Shown: positions 1-7,925 of the stretch, piece by piece | Layout of the letters: each line of letters opens with the position of its first letter | Numbering within the stretch: the stretch's first letter is position 1 | Origin: an uncultured Synechococcus sp. | GTDB taxonomy: Bacteria > Cyanobacteriota > Cyanobacteriia > Phormidesmidales > Phormidesmidaceae | Reading direction: 5' to 3' | Assembly (NCBI GenBank): GCA_937911865.1 | Contig: CALDSK010000299.1 | Span: 1 to 64,000, forward strand | Length of the DNA: 64,000 nt | The notes under the pieces: model-generated | Seen by the model: the letters and a program-made list of their open reading frames with translations, nothing else | What the model was told of the DNA's origin: nothing | Database searches by the model: none | Translations under genes and position numbers: made by a program

Positions 1-679
1 GTGGCGTGATATCTGCGGTTCTATCGCCTGCCTCTGGCGCATTGTCTTGGGCTTCGGGATCAGTTTCGGGAATTGGTGGCAGATCGGTAAGTGTGTTGGG
101 CTCGGTAGCGTCCGTGACGGTGCTGCTGTCTGATTCGTTTGGTCGCAGCAGTCCTAGATCGTCTCGAAACAGCCAGCCAGTAGCCAGTAGGAGTACGGCT
201 AGGCTAACGCCACCGATGACCTTTTTGGAAAGGCTGCCTTCTTTCGGTTCGGGTTCAGTGATGTCTTTAAAGATGGGACCTGACGGCTTAAGGTTGCGAT
301 CGCGAATCCATCGTTTGATAAAAAAGGGCTTTTTGAGCGTAATCGCCTCTGACCACAGCAGTGCATTGTCCGGATCACGGTTAATCTCTTCTAGCCACAG
401 CATTTGCTCCTCTTTAACAAGGCGGCTATTAATATTGACTTTATTGATTCTGTGAGGACTGATATTTTCTAAGATTTGACGAACGCGGTTAACGATAGGC
501 TGCTGGTCTAGCTTCTCGGCAGAGTCGGCTTCGCACAGCACCTGTAGCATGCCGTCATCAGCTACGACCGCGCGGGTACGAACGCCTATCTCAGCCAAGC
601 GTTCGTTCAGAATTTGAATGATGGCAGCAACGCTACCCTGGCGAGCCTGGCCAAAGGTTTCATTAGTTGGGTTGCTCAT
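1..679 (-). CDS. Conserved membrane protein, C-terminus cut off by window edge
   Basis: Reading leftward from an ATG at 677-679, the frame stays open to base 1, so about 226 codons are visible and the end is missing. The N-terminal ~145 residues look cytoplasmic: a GQARQGSVAAI start of a kind I associate with cyanobacterial hypothetical proteins, then a mixed charged region. One hydrophobic segment follows at about residues 154-171 (VIGGVSLAVLLLATGW), then an acidic, Pro/Thr-rich tail that is probably on the other side of the membrane. I recognise no catalytic motif and assign no function. The opposite-strand open frame over the same bases is low-complexity Ser/Arg and is a shadow. Confidence 0.75.
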   Translation of the reverse strand, partial: MSNPTNETFGQARQGSVAAIIQILNERLAEIGVRTRAVVADDGMLQVLCEADSAEKLDQQPIVNRVRQILENISPHRINKVNINSRLVKEEQMLWLEEINRDPDNALLWSEAITLKKPFFIKRWIRDRNLKPSGPIFKDITEPEPKEGSLSKKVIGGVSLAVLLLATGWLFRDDLGLLRPNESDSSTVTDATEPNTLTDLPPIPETDPEAQDNAPEAGDRTADITP

Positions 680-817
680 GACGAATCGGATCGTTAGTGA
701 CAGTGAAGAGGTGGGCCGATGGACGACTCTTTCGGGGGCCGTTTAGGGGTAGATAGCTAGCTGTTCTATTGTGTGTTAGTTCAGTGCGTTTAGAGAATAT
801 ACCTGAAATTGGCTCTC

Positions 818-1573
818 TCAGTTTGACGTCAGGTGACCAGTATCATTGAACCGGCGCAGAATCCAATATTCAGGGTTGAATTGGTTTTGTCTCAAGGTTT
901 TAGTTTGTGTCGGGTGGTGGGTGCTAGCCAGCCAAAATTCGAAAATTGCAGTGTGGTCAATAGTGAGTTTCCAAGTGCGATCGCACCCCATCAGTGCTGA
1001 CATCATCTGAATCATGAGCCCGGCATGAGAAACGGCCCAGATGACATCACCTGGCTGGTGCTGGGACAGCAGCTCTGTAATCCACTGCTGTCCTCTAGCT
1101 CTAGCGTCAACTAGCGATTCAGCCTTGGGCACGGGCTGCCACGCTAACGACTGCATGAGCTGGTGACACAGATCTGGGTACTGAGTTGTTGCTTCATGCC
1201 AGGTCAGTCCTTGAAATATACCTGGATGAATCTCTTTAAGCGCCTCGCTGTAGCGAATCGACAGCGGATGCTTAATGCTATGTAACCCTTTGGCGATAGT
1301 GGTGGCTGTCTGCGCCGCTCGTAGCAGTGGACTGCTGTAAAGATGAGTCGGTAGCTGGCGAGCTTGAGACGGTGCAATCAGTCTGCTCGCGAGCAGACTA
1401 GCCTGCTGCTGCCCTCTAGGTGAAAGCCCGGTTGAGGTTTGCCCTTCCATTCGCGCTTGCGTGTTGCCAATGGACTGCGCATGGCGGATAAGTCGAAGCT
1501 TAAGATAGTGCAATTGCTGAGATATTGCCTTGAGTGAGCTGTGTTGGCTACAGCATAAAGGGTGCGATCGCAC
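818..1573 (-). CDS. Histidine phosphatase (phosphoglycerate mutase-like) family protein
   Basis: The protein has the RHAQS phosphohistidine motif at about residues 30-34, the LSPRGQQQA segment that follows it in this superfamily, and the second catalytic histidine in VSHAGLM near residue 181. These mark a cytosolic phosphohydrolase; the substrate (sugar phosphate, nucleotide or phosphoprotein) cannot be told. The start is uncertain. The longest frame begins with a GTG embedded in a HIP1-type palindrome at 1571-1573, giving about 25 residues before the conserved core. A TTG closer to the LKLRLIRHAQS segment could be the real start. It is transcribed away from ndhM. Confidence 0.85.
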   Translation of the reverse strand: MRSHPLCCSQHSSLKAISQQLHYLKLRLIRHAQSIGNTQARMEGQTSTGLSPRGQQQASLLASRLIAPSQARQLPTHLYSSPLLRAAQTATTIAKGLHSIKHPLSIRYSEALKEIHPGIFQGLTWHEATTQYPDLCHQLMQSLAWQPVPKAESLVDARARGQQWITELLSQHQPGDVIWAVSHAGLMIQMMSALMGCDRTWKLTIDHTAIFEFWLASTHHPTQTKTLRQNQFNPEYWILRRFNDTGHLTSN

Positions 1574-1692
1574 CCAGTAAATTTTTGCAAAAGCGGGCCT
1601 CTGTTCTCAAATGATTACAGTTGGATAGCTGAACACAGGTGAGCCGTCACACTCGGCAGACGACCGTTTACAATTAATCCAATGAGATTCGC

Positions 1693-1747
1693 GCTATGGC
1701 TCTTCAGCGAAGCAGGATTGCTGCTTCATAGAGCGGGGTGCCATAGC
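1693..1747. promoter_or_regulatory. Nested hairpin in the ndhM upstream region
   Basis: Three concentric inverted repeats can be read. The outer pair is 1693-1699 with 1741-1747 (7 bp), the middle pair CTCT/AGAG is 1700-1703 with 1730-1733, and the inner pair GAAGCAG/CTGCTTC is 1709-1715 with 1721-1727 around a 5-nt loop. It lies about 115 bp before ndhM. It may be a 5' UTR structure, a terminator remnant or a mobile palindrome; the sequence does not decide. Confidence 0.4.
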
Positions 1748-1864
1748 AAGTTGGTGTGATGCAAGTTGCTGTGGCCTGCGCTTTGAAATGATACATTCTG
1801 TGTTGAGGAGCTCTGCTGCCGAAGGTGATAGTTTTGTCGTTTAGTCTATCCGAGTCGTTTATTT

Positions 1865-2245
1865 ATGCTGCTGAAATCAACCACCCGCCACATCTTGATC
1901 TACGCGGCCACCATTGAAAATAATGAGCTGATTCCAAGTGAGCAACAGCTGACGATAGATGTAGATCCAGAGAACGAATTTTCTTGGACCGATGAAACCT
2001 TGCAAAAGGTCTACCGTGAGTTTGATCGGCTCGTGGACGATTATGCTGGTGAGGCCTTGACAGACTACAATCTCCGGCGAATTGGGTCAGATTTAGAGCA
2101 TTTTGTCCGGGCGCTTCTGCAGTCAGGTGAGATTAGCTACAACCTGCGATCGCGCGTGTTGAATTACAGCATGGGCCTACCACAGGTTGTAGAAGACGCG
2201 GCGGCTGATACTAAAGAAGGTGCACCGAAATCAGTCACAACGTAG
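1865..2245 (+). CDS. ndhM: NAD(P)H-quinone oxidoreductase subunit M
   Basis: NdhM is a small hydrophilic subunit of the cyanobacterial/plastid NDH-1 complex, peripheral to the thylakoid membrane, which serves cyclic electron flow and respiration. The 126-aa product matches the family from its start (MLLKSTTRHILIYAA) through the DVDPENEFSW, LTDYNLRRIGSDLEHF and GEISYNLRSRVLNYSMGLPQ blocks. The last ~20 residues, after MGLPQ, are a poorly conserved acidic tail. The length is about normal. A weak GGCC/GGCC hairpin with a T-rich tract (2260-2280) follows the stop just before the next gene and may reduce read-through. Confidence 0.95.
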   Translation: MLLKSTTRHILIYAATIENNELIPSEQQLTIDVDPENEFSWTDETLQKVYREFDRLVDDYAGEALTDYNLRRIGSDLEHFVRALLQSGEISYNLRSRVLNYSMGLPQVVEDAAADTKEGAPKSVTT

Positions 2246-2285
2246 TATTGTCATTTTTTGGCCATGATATCGGCCTTTTCTTTTA

Positions 2286-4814
2286 GTGATTAACTGTCCC
2301 AACCCTAGCTGCAACACTGCCAATCCTGAGGGGGCTGACGCCTGTCAGGAATGTCAGTCGGTGCTGCCCCACTATTATCTGTGGGGAGTGGGTGATTTGG
2401 TGGCTACGCTAAAGCCTGGCACACTGGTGAATCAGCGCTATTTGCTGAAGCGTGATCGTATTTTTCTAGATACAAAGCCGGGGATTTTGCCAGAATCCTT
2501 GCCGGAAATTCCAGAATTTTTGCTGCCGTATCTACATCTTTCGGCCTATCCGCTACATGTTCCCCGCCCTTACTCAGTATTGAGAACGCCAGATAAAGAC
2601 TACATGCTCATGTTGGAGTCATCGGCGCTGGCAATGGCAGCAAAGCCGGAGGTGCCGACTCAGCTGCCCCGGTTAATCAACCGCTGGAAGGAGGCACCGC
2701 CCTTACGTCAGCTAAGCTGGCTGTGGCAAATCGCTCAAATGTGGGACGCGTTCTCGACTGAGCAGGTCTCGGCGACGCTGTTAGACAGTTCTTTGCTGCG
2801 TGTAGATGGCTCAATAGTTCGGCTATTAGAGCTGGCATCCCCAATGCCCGGACCAGGTAGCAGTGCGGGCGCTGCGGGCGCTGTGTCTTCTGCGGGTTCT
2901 GCTTTGGGCGCTCAGCCTACGCTGATAGATTTGGCGCGCAGCTGGCAGCCGCTGGCTGAGAGCGCCCACCAAGCTGTACGTGCATTTTTAGAGCGGCTGT
3001 GTGAAAACTTAGAGCGTCAGCAGCTCACGGCAGAACAGCTAAGCGAGCAGCTAAGTCAGGCCATAGCTGAATGTGCGATCGATCAGCAGGTGACCTACGA
3101 TCTATCGGTTCATACGGATCAAGGACCCACGCGCAAGCGCAACGAAGATGCCTGCTTTCCAGAGAGCGGCGCGATAGCTCAATACAGCAGTGAGCAGGTA
3201 AAAGCGTCGCCTCAACTGCTGATTGTATGTGATGGCATTGGCGGCCATCAGGGTGGAGATGTCGCTTCTAAGCTGGCAATCGCTACGATTCAGCAGCAGC
3301 TACAGCCGATTGTGACGGCTGATAACCTGACTTTAACTTCGACAGAACTCTCTCTTGCGATTGAGACAGCCATCTGCGCGGCAAACGATGAGATTTCGGC
3401 CCAGAACGATCAGGCGCAGCGGCAGGCGCGTGATCGCATGGGAACCACGTTAGTCTTAGCTTTGCTATATGGCTCTGATGTCTACGTGGCGCACCTGGGA
3501 GACAGCCGGGCCTATCGGGTCAGCAGTCGTAACTGCCAGCAGATTACGCTTGATGATGATGTGGCCTCCCGGCAGGTTCGCTTGGGCGGCAGTCTGTACA
3601 GAGAAGTTTTGGTGCAGCCAGGTTCGGGGTCGTTGATACAGGCCTTGGGTATGGGGCCTTCTCAGTCTTTGCGACCGACGGTGCAGCGGTTTGTGATAGA
3701 TGAGAACTGCGTCTTTTTGCTGTGCTCGGATGGACTGAGTGATAGTGACCGGGTCGAGCAATTCTGGCAGAGTGAGCTCAGTCCGTTAGTGATGGGGGAG
3801 TCTTCCTTTGCCGCTGCGGGGCCAAAACTTATCGATATCGCCAACAAATATAACGGTCATGACAATGTGACGGTCGGTTTGTTGAGTGCCCAAGTTGTGC
3901 GCGTTTCACAGCGAATTGTGCCCCGTGAGATGGCTGCAATTCCTGCGTCGGCTACCAATCGTAAGTCTCAAACGATTTCTCAAACGATTAATGCGCGAAA
4001 GAATAAGCCGTCGCGCTTGGATGAAGATGCTCCGACAACAGCGCTGCGATCGCCCATCGCCCCTGCACCCGAGGAATCAGTGGCCCCCTCTTTCGCCAAG
4101 TCTGAGGCTGCTACTAAATTGGCCGCGGCCAAAACAAATCTGCCTGGCGCTGTAAAACAAAAGAAAACGGGCAGTGGTCTGCTCAAAAAGGCGGGGCTGG
4201 CGCTTTTACTACTGGCCATTGTTGGCGGACTGCTGGTGGCCTTTTTCCCAGGGCTCCGCTGGCGTTGGCAGGCGGCAGGTGAGCTTGACCCGATTGAAAA
4301 TGGTGCTGAAAGCGGAGCGCTAGAGAGCGAAATTCCCAACGATGAGCCGACAAGCGTTGCGCCTCCTGCGCCGCCACCACCGCTCAATCTGCAAGACTAC
4401 GTACGCATTCGCCGCCCGGCCGTAGCGACCGCTGATTTACTACTTTTGTACCCCAATCCAGCCATTGGGCCTAACGATATTCCAGGCACCATTCCAACGG
4501 GCGGAATCGTACAGGTAGTGGGTAAACAAACGGATGCAGACGATGCGAGCTGGGTTCAGGTAAAGGTTTGTTCTATTCCTTCTGGTGAAAGCTTGGGAGA
4601 TGCGCCGCTGGAGTCTGACACACCCACCAGTGAAACGGGGGAGGCTGCTGCGGATTTGACTCGCCCTTTGAATCAACCCGAATCGACCGATCCGACTCAG
4701 CCCTTGATGCTAGGACCCAATGGGGAAGGCTGGATTGTGGAGTCGAGTTTAGCGGCGATCGCCCAGCCGATTGAGAACTTACAGCCCAGTCAAAAAGGTA
4801 GTTGTGAGAGCTGA
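2286..4814 (+). CDS. Zinc-ribbon / PP2C-type Ser/Thr protein phosphatase with C-terminal membrane anchor
   Basis: The 842-aa protein starts at a GTG. Residues 4-23 hold CX4C...CX2C, a short zinc ribbon. Residues ~24-265 are a variable region that may be a degenerate kinase-like fold. A complete PP2C domain follows: RNEDA near 286, CDGIGGHQGGD near 315, MGTTL near 384, HLGDSRAYR near 402, CSDGLSD near 480 and HDNVTVGLL near 524. These include the Asp/Gly residues that bind the two Mn/Mg ions. A transmembrane helix (~634-656) and a Pro/acidic-rich outer segment end it. It probably removes phosphate from Ser/Thr-phosphorylated proteins at the membrane. The stop overlaps the ATG of the CHAT-FHA gene by one base, which implies translational coupling. 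Confidence 0.88.
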   Translation: MINCPNPSCNTANPEGADACQECQSVLPHYYLWGVGDLVATLKPGTLVNQRYLLKRDRIFLDTKPGILPESLPEIPEFLLPYLHLSAYPLHVPRPYSVLRTPDKDYMLMLESSALAMAAKPEVPTQLPRLINRWKEAPPLRQLSWLWQIAQMWDAFSTEQVSATLLDSSLLRVDGSIVRLLELASPMPGPGSSAGAAGAVSSAGSALGAQPTLIDLARSWQPLAESAHQAVRAFLERLCENLERQQLTAEQLSEQLSQAIAECAIDQQVTYDLSVHTDQGPTRKRNEDACFPESGAIAQYSSEQVKASPQLLIVCDGIGGHQGGDVASKLAIATIQQQLQPIVTADNLTLTSTELSLAIETAICAANDEISAQNDQAQRQARDRMGTTLVLALLYGSDVYVAHLGDSRAYRVSSRNCQQITLDDDVASRQVRLGGSLYREVLVQPGSGSLIQALGMGPSQSLRPTVQRFVIDENCVFLLCSDGLSDSDRVEQFWQSELSPLVMGESSFAAAGPKLIDIANKYNGHDNVTVGLLSAQVVRVSQRIVPREMAAIPASATNRKSQTISQTINARKNKPSRLDEDAPTTALRSPIAPAPEESVAPSFAKSEAATKLAAAKTNLPGAVKQKKTGSGLLKKAGLALLLLAIVGGLLVAFFPGLRWRWQAAGELDPIENGAESGALESEIPNDEPTSVAPPAPPPPLNLQDYVRIRRPAVATADLLLLYPNPAIGPNDIPGTIPTGGIVQVVGKQTDADDASWVQVKVCSIPSGESLGDAPLESDTPTSETGEAAADLTRPLNQPESTDPTQPLMLGPNGEGWIVESSLAAIAQPIENLQPSQKGSCES

Positions 4815-6523
4815 TGGTCAACCAAGATTCTAGGCAGGACGCTCTTTGCTTTTGGGTGGCACTCGATACGCTGCAAGCGCAGAGCGATCGCTTTGCGATT
4901 TGGGTATTGCGTGCGCCTCACCCTAGCGGCCACGTGCACTACGACTGCGATTGGAGCCGTCAGCTTGCAGATGCCTGGCACAGCTGGCAATCTATGTTTT
5001 CTTTGCGCGGACTTCCCCAAGTTCCTCACATTCCGTCGGCCTATGTGCCTCAGTTTGTATTTGACGCTGCTGCTGACGATGAATCGTCTGACTCCGCTCA
5101 GGTGTCTAGCTTTAGCAGCCGGTATATGCAAGATTTGGGCGTCAGCCTCTGGCAGTGGCTGTTCAATGGCCCGATTGAAAGTAGCTTTGAGCGCGCTCAG
5201 GGAATTGCTATGGGGCAAGATATTCCTCTGCGCCTGCGCCTAGAGATTCGAGATCCCGAGCTGATTGCTATGCCCTGGGAGATTATGCAGCCTCAACCAG
5301 GCAGCCGGGCGCTCTCACTGAATCGAAAAATTCTTTTTAGCCGAACCAGCAGTGATGTAGATCCGCTAGAGCCCGCTCCTTTGGCTCGCGCGCTAAAGAT
5401 TTTGCTGGTGCTAGGAAAAGATAGCCCTGGCGAAGACGCCTCACCGGAACAATCAGTGTCTTCTCGATCGGCGTCTTCACAGCTAGATAATGCTGATGAT
5501 GCTGACTCCTCGGAAGAGCATCTACAGCTAGAGCAAGAGGCCGCGCTACTGAAGAAAATTCTGGAGCAAAACAGCGATTTGAGCGGGCGCTCTACAGCAA
5601 AACGACAAGTTGATATGCTGCTACAGCCCACAGCCGCAGAGCTATCTAAGAAATTAAGAAAGGGCGACTATAACGTATTTTTTTACTCCGGTCACGGCGT
5701 GCCGGGCCCTGACGGTGGGCTATTATTTTTATCCGATGCTACTTTGAGCGGTACAGAGCTGGCTCAGGTCCTGACTCAGGCGGGCGTCAAGCTAGCTGTG
5801 TTTAATACCTGCTGGGGGGCACAGCCTGAAGAAGCTCAGCAAAAGTCTTTGCCGCGCAGTAGCTTGGCTGAAGTGCTGCTGCACCACGGTTTGCCGGCAG
5901 TGGTTGCCATGCGAGATTCAATTGCTGACGAAGAGGCGATTAGCTTTATTCAGGTATTTGCCCAGACGCTGGCTGAGCGCAAGGCGGTGGATGAGGCCGT
6001 TGCGATCGCCCGTCAGCAGCTTCTCACGCTTTATCACTTCAATCAGCCCGCGTGGACACTGCCTGTGCTGTACATGCATCCAGATTTTGACGGTAAGCTG
6101 CTGCTGACCGAAGAGTCTCAAACGACTCAAATCAACCAGGGCACAACGACGTCTTTTGCCGTTAACCGACAATCTGCGCTATTGAGAGATGCCGAGAATC
6201 CTGGTGAGCCCTGGCCGATTTACAGTGATGTTTTGCGCATTGGCCGACGCCCTGAAGTCAATGATGTCGTGATTTCAGATCCTTGGGTATCGAGCAGCCA
6301 TGCCGAAATTTTTAACCGCCGGGTAACGCCTGCTGAGTCAACCGGCGGTCGTAGGATGGCGTACTTCTTGCGCGATAAGTCTCGATATGGCACGTTCTAT
6401 ATGAAAGACGGCGACTGGCGAGAGGTTCATCGCCAGGAAATCCCTTTGAGTTCGGGCACAAAAATTCGATTTGGCAGTAAGTCAGAAGGACAGCTGCTAG
6501 AGTTTGTCCTAGAAGATGCCTGA
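4814..6523 (+). CDS. CHAT-domain (caspase-like) protein with C-terminal FHA domain
   Basis: The 569-aa protein has an N-terminal CHAT-type region (residues ~1-440). The catalytic His lies in FYSGHG near residue 293 and the catalytic Cys in FNTCWG near 332, so the caspase-fold dyad looks intact. An FHA domain follows (~460-565: LRIGRR near 473, then SSSHAEI), a fold that binds phosphothreonine peptides. A Ser/Asp-rich insert sits at ~205-240. No signal peptide or membrane segment is visible, so it is probably cytosolic. The family includes proteases that act in bacterial cell death and defence. Overlap with the phosphatase gene suggests a phosphorylation-gated protease, which is inference. Confidence 0.88.
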   Translation: MVNQDSRQDALCFWVALDTLQAQSDRFAIWVLRAPHPSGHVHYDCDWSRQLADAWHSWQSMFSLRGLPQVPHIPSAYVPQFVFDAAADDESSDSAQVSSFSSRYMQDLGVSLWQWLFNGPIESSFERAQGIAMGQDIPLRLRLEIRDPELIAMPWEIMQPQPGSRALSLNRKILFSRTSSDVDPLEPAPLARALKILLVLGKDSPGEDASPEQSVSSRSASSQLDNADDADSSEEHLQLEQEAALLKKILEQNSDLSGRSTAKRQVDMLLQPTAAELSKKLRKGDYNVFFYSGHGVPGPDGGLLFLSDATLSGTELAQVLTQAGVKLAVFNTCWGAQPEEAQQKSLPRSSLAEVLLHHGLPAVVAMRDSIADEEAISFIQVFAQTLAERKAVDEAVAIARQQLLTLYHFNQPAWTLPVLYMHPDFDGKLLLTEESQTTQINQGTTTSFAVNRQSALLRDAENPGEPWPIYSDVLRIGRRPEVNDVVISDPWVSSSHAEIFNRRVTPAESTGGRRMAYFLRDKSRYGTFYMKDGDWREVHRQEIPLSSGTKIRFGSKSEGQLLEFVLEDA

Positions 6524-6632
6524 ACGGAGCCAACAAAAATAAAAGCTGCGCTGTGCGGAACTGCAAAAAATGCCTTTGTATCTCTTTTAGTCACACATTA
6601 CGATTTCTGCTAAGTCAGTTACATAAACCACT

Positions 6633-7229
6633 ATGACTAACTCTTCTCCCTCAGGCGGTAGCAATATGGATAATCCTGCACTGTCTGCTACGCAGGCTGA
6701 ACTCTTGCAGCGGGTTTTGGACCCCGAACAAAGTGCGCCCTGGCTGAGTGCTGATGTGGCCGATGAGTACGCTAAGCAGGTGAATACGGCTGGTCAGGCG
6801 TTGGAAATTTCTGATGAAGAATCCGCGCAAGGCTGGGAAGGTCTGTCCATCACGCTGGCCCAAATCTGGGGCAGCACAACTTTGCTCTCTCAGCTGCAAG
6901 CAAAGTTTGCGGGGCGTTTGCCGAGCGATTTTTTGATGGCTATTGGTGAAAAGGCACAGCAGGTCGCTAAGGGCGGACAGCCTATGGTGAATCAGCTGAT
7001 TGCTTGTGTGCAAGACGGGTTTGAAAACATGGCGACGGCTGATCTGCAGGTGATGGCTAGGCCGATGGCGTTTGCGATGCGCGGCAGCAGTGCGGATGAG
7101 TTTGTTGATGCGACAATTCAGTCTGTGCGCAAGGCCGATTGGGATGCGCTCTCGCCGATTGAGCAGGCTCGCTTGAGCCTGGCCGCTGCCAGATATGCAA
7201 TTTCTCAAACAGACGGCACTGAGGCCTAA
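6633..7229 (+). CDS. Conserved hypothetical protein, possibly in the phosphatase-CHAT operon
   Basis: The 198-aa product is soluble and largely helical, with an acidic N-terminal half (ADVADEYAKQ, ISDEESAQGW). It has no signal peptide, membrane helix or cysteine pair that would suggest a fold. The ATG at 6633 is the first good start, and a second Met 11 codons later (MDNPALSATQ) is a plausible alternative. It lies 109 bp after the CHAT-FHA gene on the same strand, with no obvious terminator between, so it may be the third gene of that operon. I do not recognise the family. Confidence 0.7.
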   Translation: MTNSSPSGGSNMDNPALSATQAELLQRVLDPEQSAPWLSADVADEYAKQVNTAGQALEISDEESAQGWEGLSITLAQIWGSTTLLSQLQAKFAGRLPSDFLMAIGEKAQQVAKGGQPMVNQLIACVQDGFENMATADLQVMARPMAFAMRGSSADEFVDATIQSVRKADWDALSPIEQARLSLAAARYAISQTDGTEA

Positions 7230-7256
7230 TTTCTGAGTTCTTGATCTCTTAGCTCT

Positions 7257-7286
7257 CAATCTCTAAGTCTTCAATCTCTAAGTCCT
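7257..7286. repeat. 15-bp unit, two tandem copies
   Basis: CAATCTCTAAGTCTT at 7257-7271 is followed directly by a near-identical copy at 7272-7286 (one change). It lies between two convergent genes and resembles the other 14-17 bp tandem duplications in this window, though the unit sequence differs. Confidence 0.8.
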
Positions 7287-7343
7287 TAGTCTCTACACGC
7301 TTAGTCGCTGAAAGATTGCCTTCATCGGCCTTTGTCGGTCTTT

Positions 7344-7856
7344 CTACTGTGTTTCCTGAAGCCGCCTTTGAAGCTGTATCGGCTTGCGGATTACCCAATT
7401 TTGAGCGCGGTTGACCCATTGATAGTCCAGGGTTTCGACTGTGAACTGGGGTGGATTCCAAATATCTGCGGGCGGCGTGCCAAAGTACTGCTGATAGCGT
7501 GCGATCGCATTTGCACATTGCTGATAGTATTTGCGCCCTTCGGCCTCGCCGCCCAATCCAGGCGTGTGATGAATTTGTCGACCCAGCAGTTGGCCACAAA
7601 AGTCATTCCAATAAGACTGGGTGTAGAGAATGTGCTGATGCCAGACCCGGTCGATAACGGTGGCCGGAGAGAGCTGCTGGTCTGACACCATGACTAGAAA
7701 GATAAACTTTTTGTACTCGTTAATGGCCCGGTGAGTAAAAACGCCTGTCCATCCATATTGCCAGGCGAGCTTAGCCGAAAAAGGGCAGTCTACGCCAGGC
7801 TGATCGATTTTGAATCGGGCGATTTGTCCGTATAAGACTCGTTGCGCTGGCGTCAT
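7344..7856 (-). CDS. GRDP-like (glycine-rich domain-containing protein-like) protein
   Basis: The 170-aa protein carries the hallmark segment of the GRDP-like family: a buried W-H pair in VIDRVWHQHILYTQSYW, then FCGQLLGRQIHH and a GGEAEGRKYY stretch. The family occurs in plants, fungi and many bacteria, and its biochemical role is not established. The last ~25 residues are basic. The ATG at 7854-7856 starts the conserved part directly. It follows the two kinase genes on the same strand (69 bp downstream of the end of the second), so co-transcription is possible. Confidence 0.8.
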   Translation of the reverse strand: MTPAQRVLYGQIARFKIDQPGVDCPFSAKLAWQYGWTGVFTHRAINEYKKFIFLVMVSDQQLSPATVIDRVWHQHILYTQSYWNDFCGQLLGRQIHHTPGLGGEAEGRKYYQQCANAIARYQQYFGTPPADIWNPPQFTVETLDYQWVNRAQNWVIRKPIQLQRRLQETQ

Positions 7857-7925
7857 GTTTATCTTGTTCTAATTTGTACTTTCTAATTTGTACGAAAAGT
7901 GGTGGCCAGCTCAAAGGGCGTCGGT

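Noticed and set aside
2260..2280. Possible ndhM terminator
   Set aside because: The GGCC/GGCC stem is only 4 bp, so it is noted under ndhM but not listed as a feature.
3980..4387. Minus-strand Gly/Ser/Pro-rich frame inside the phosphatase gene
   Set aside because: It is a low-complexity shadow of the coding strand.
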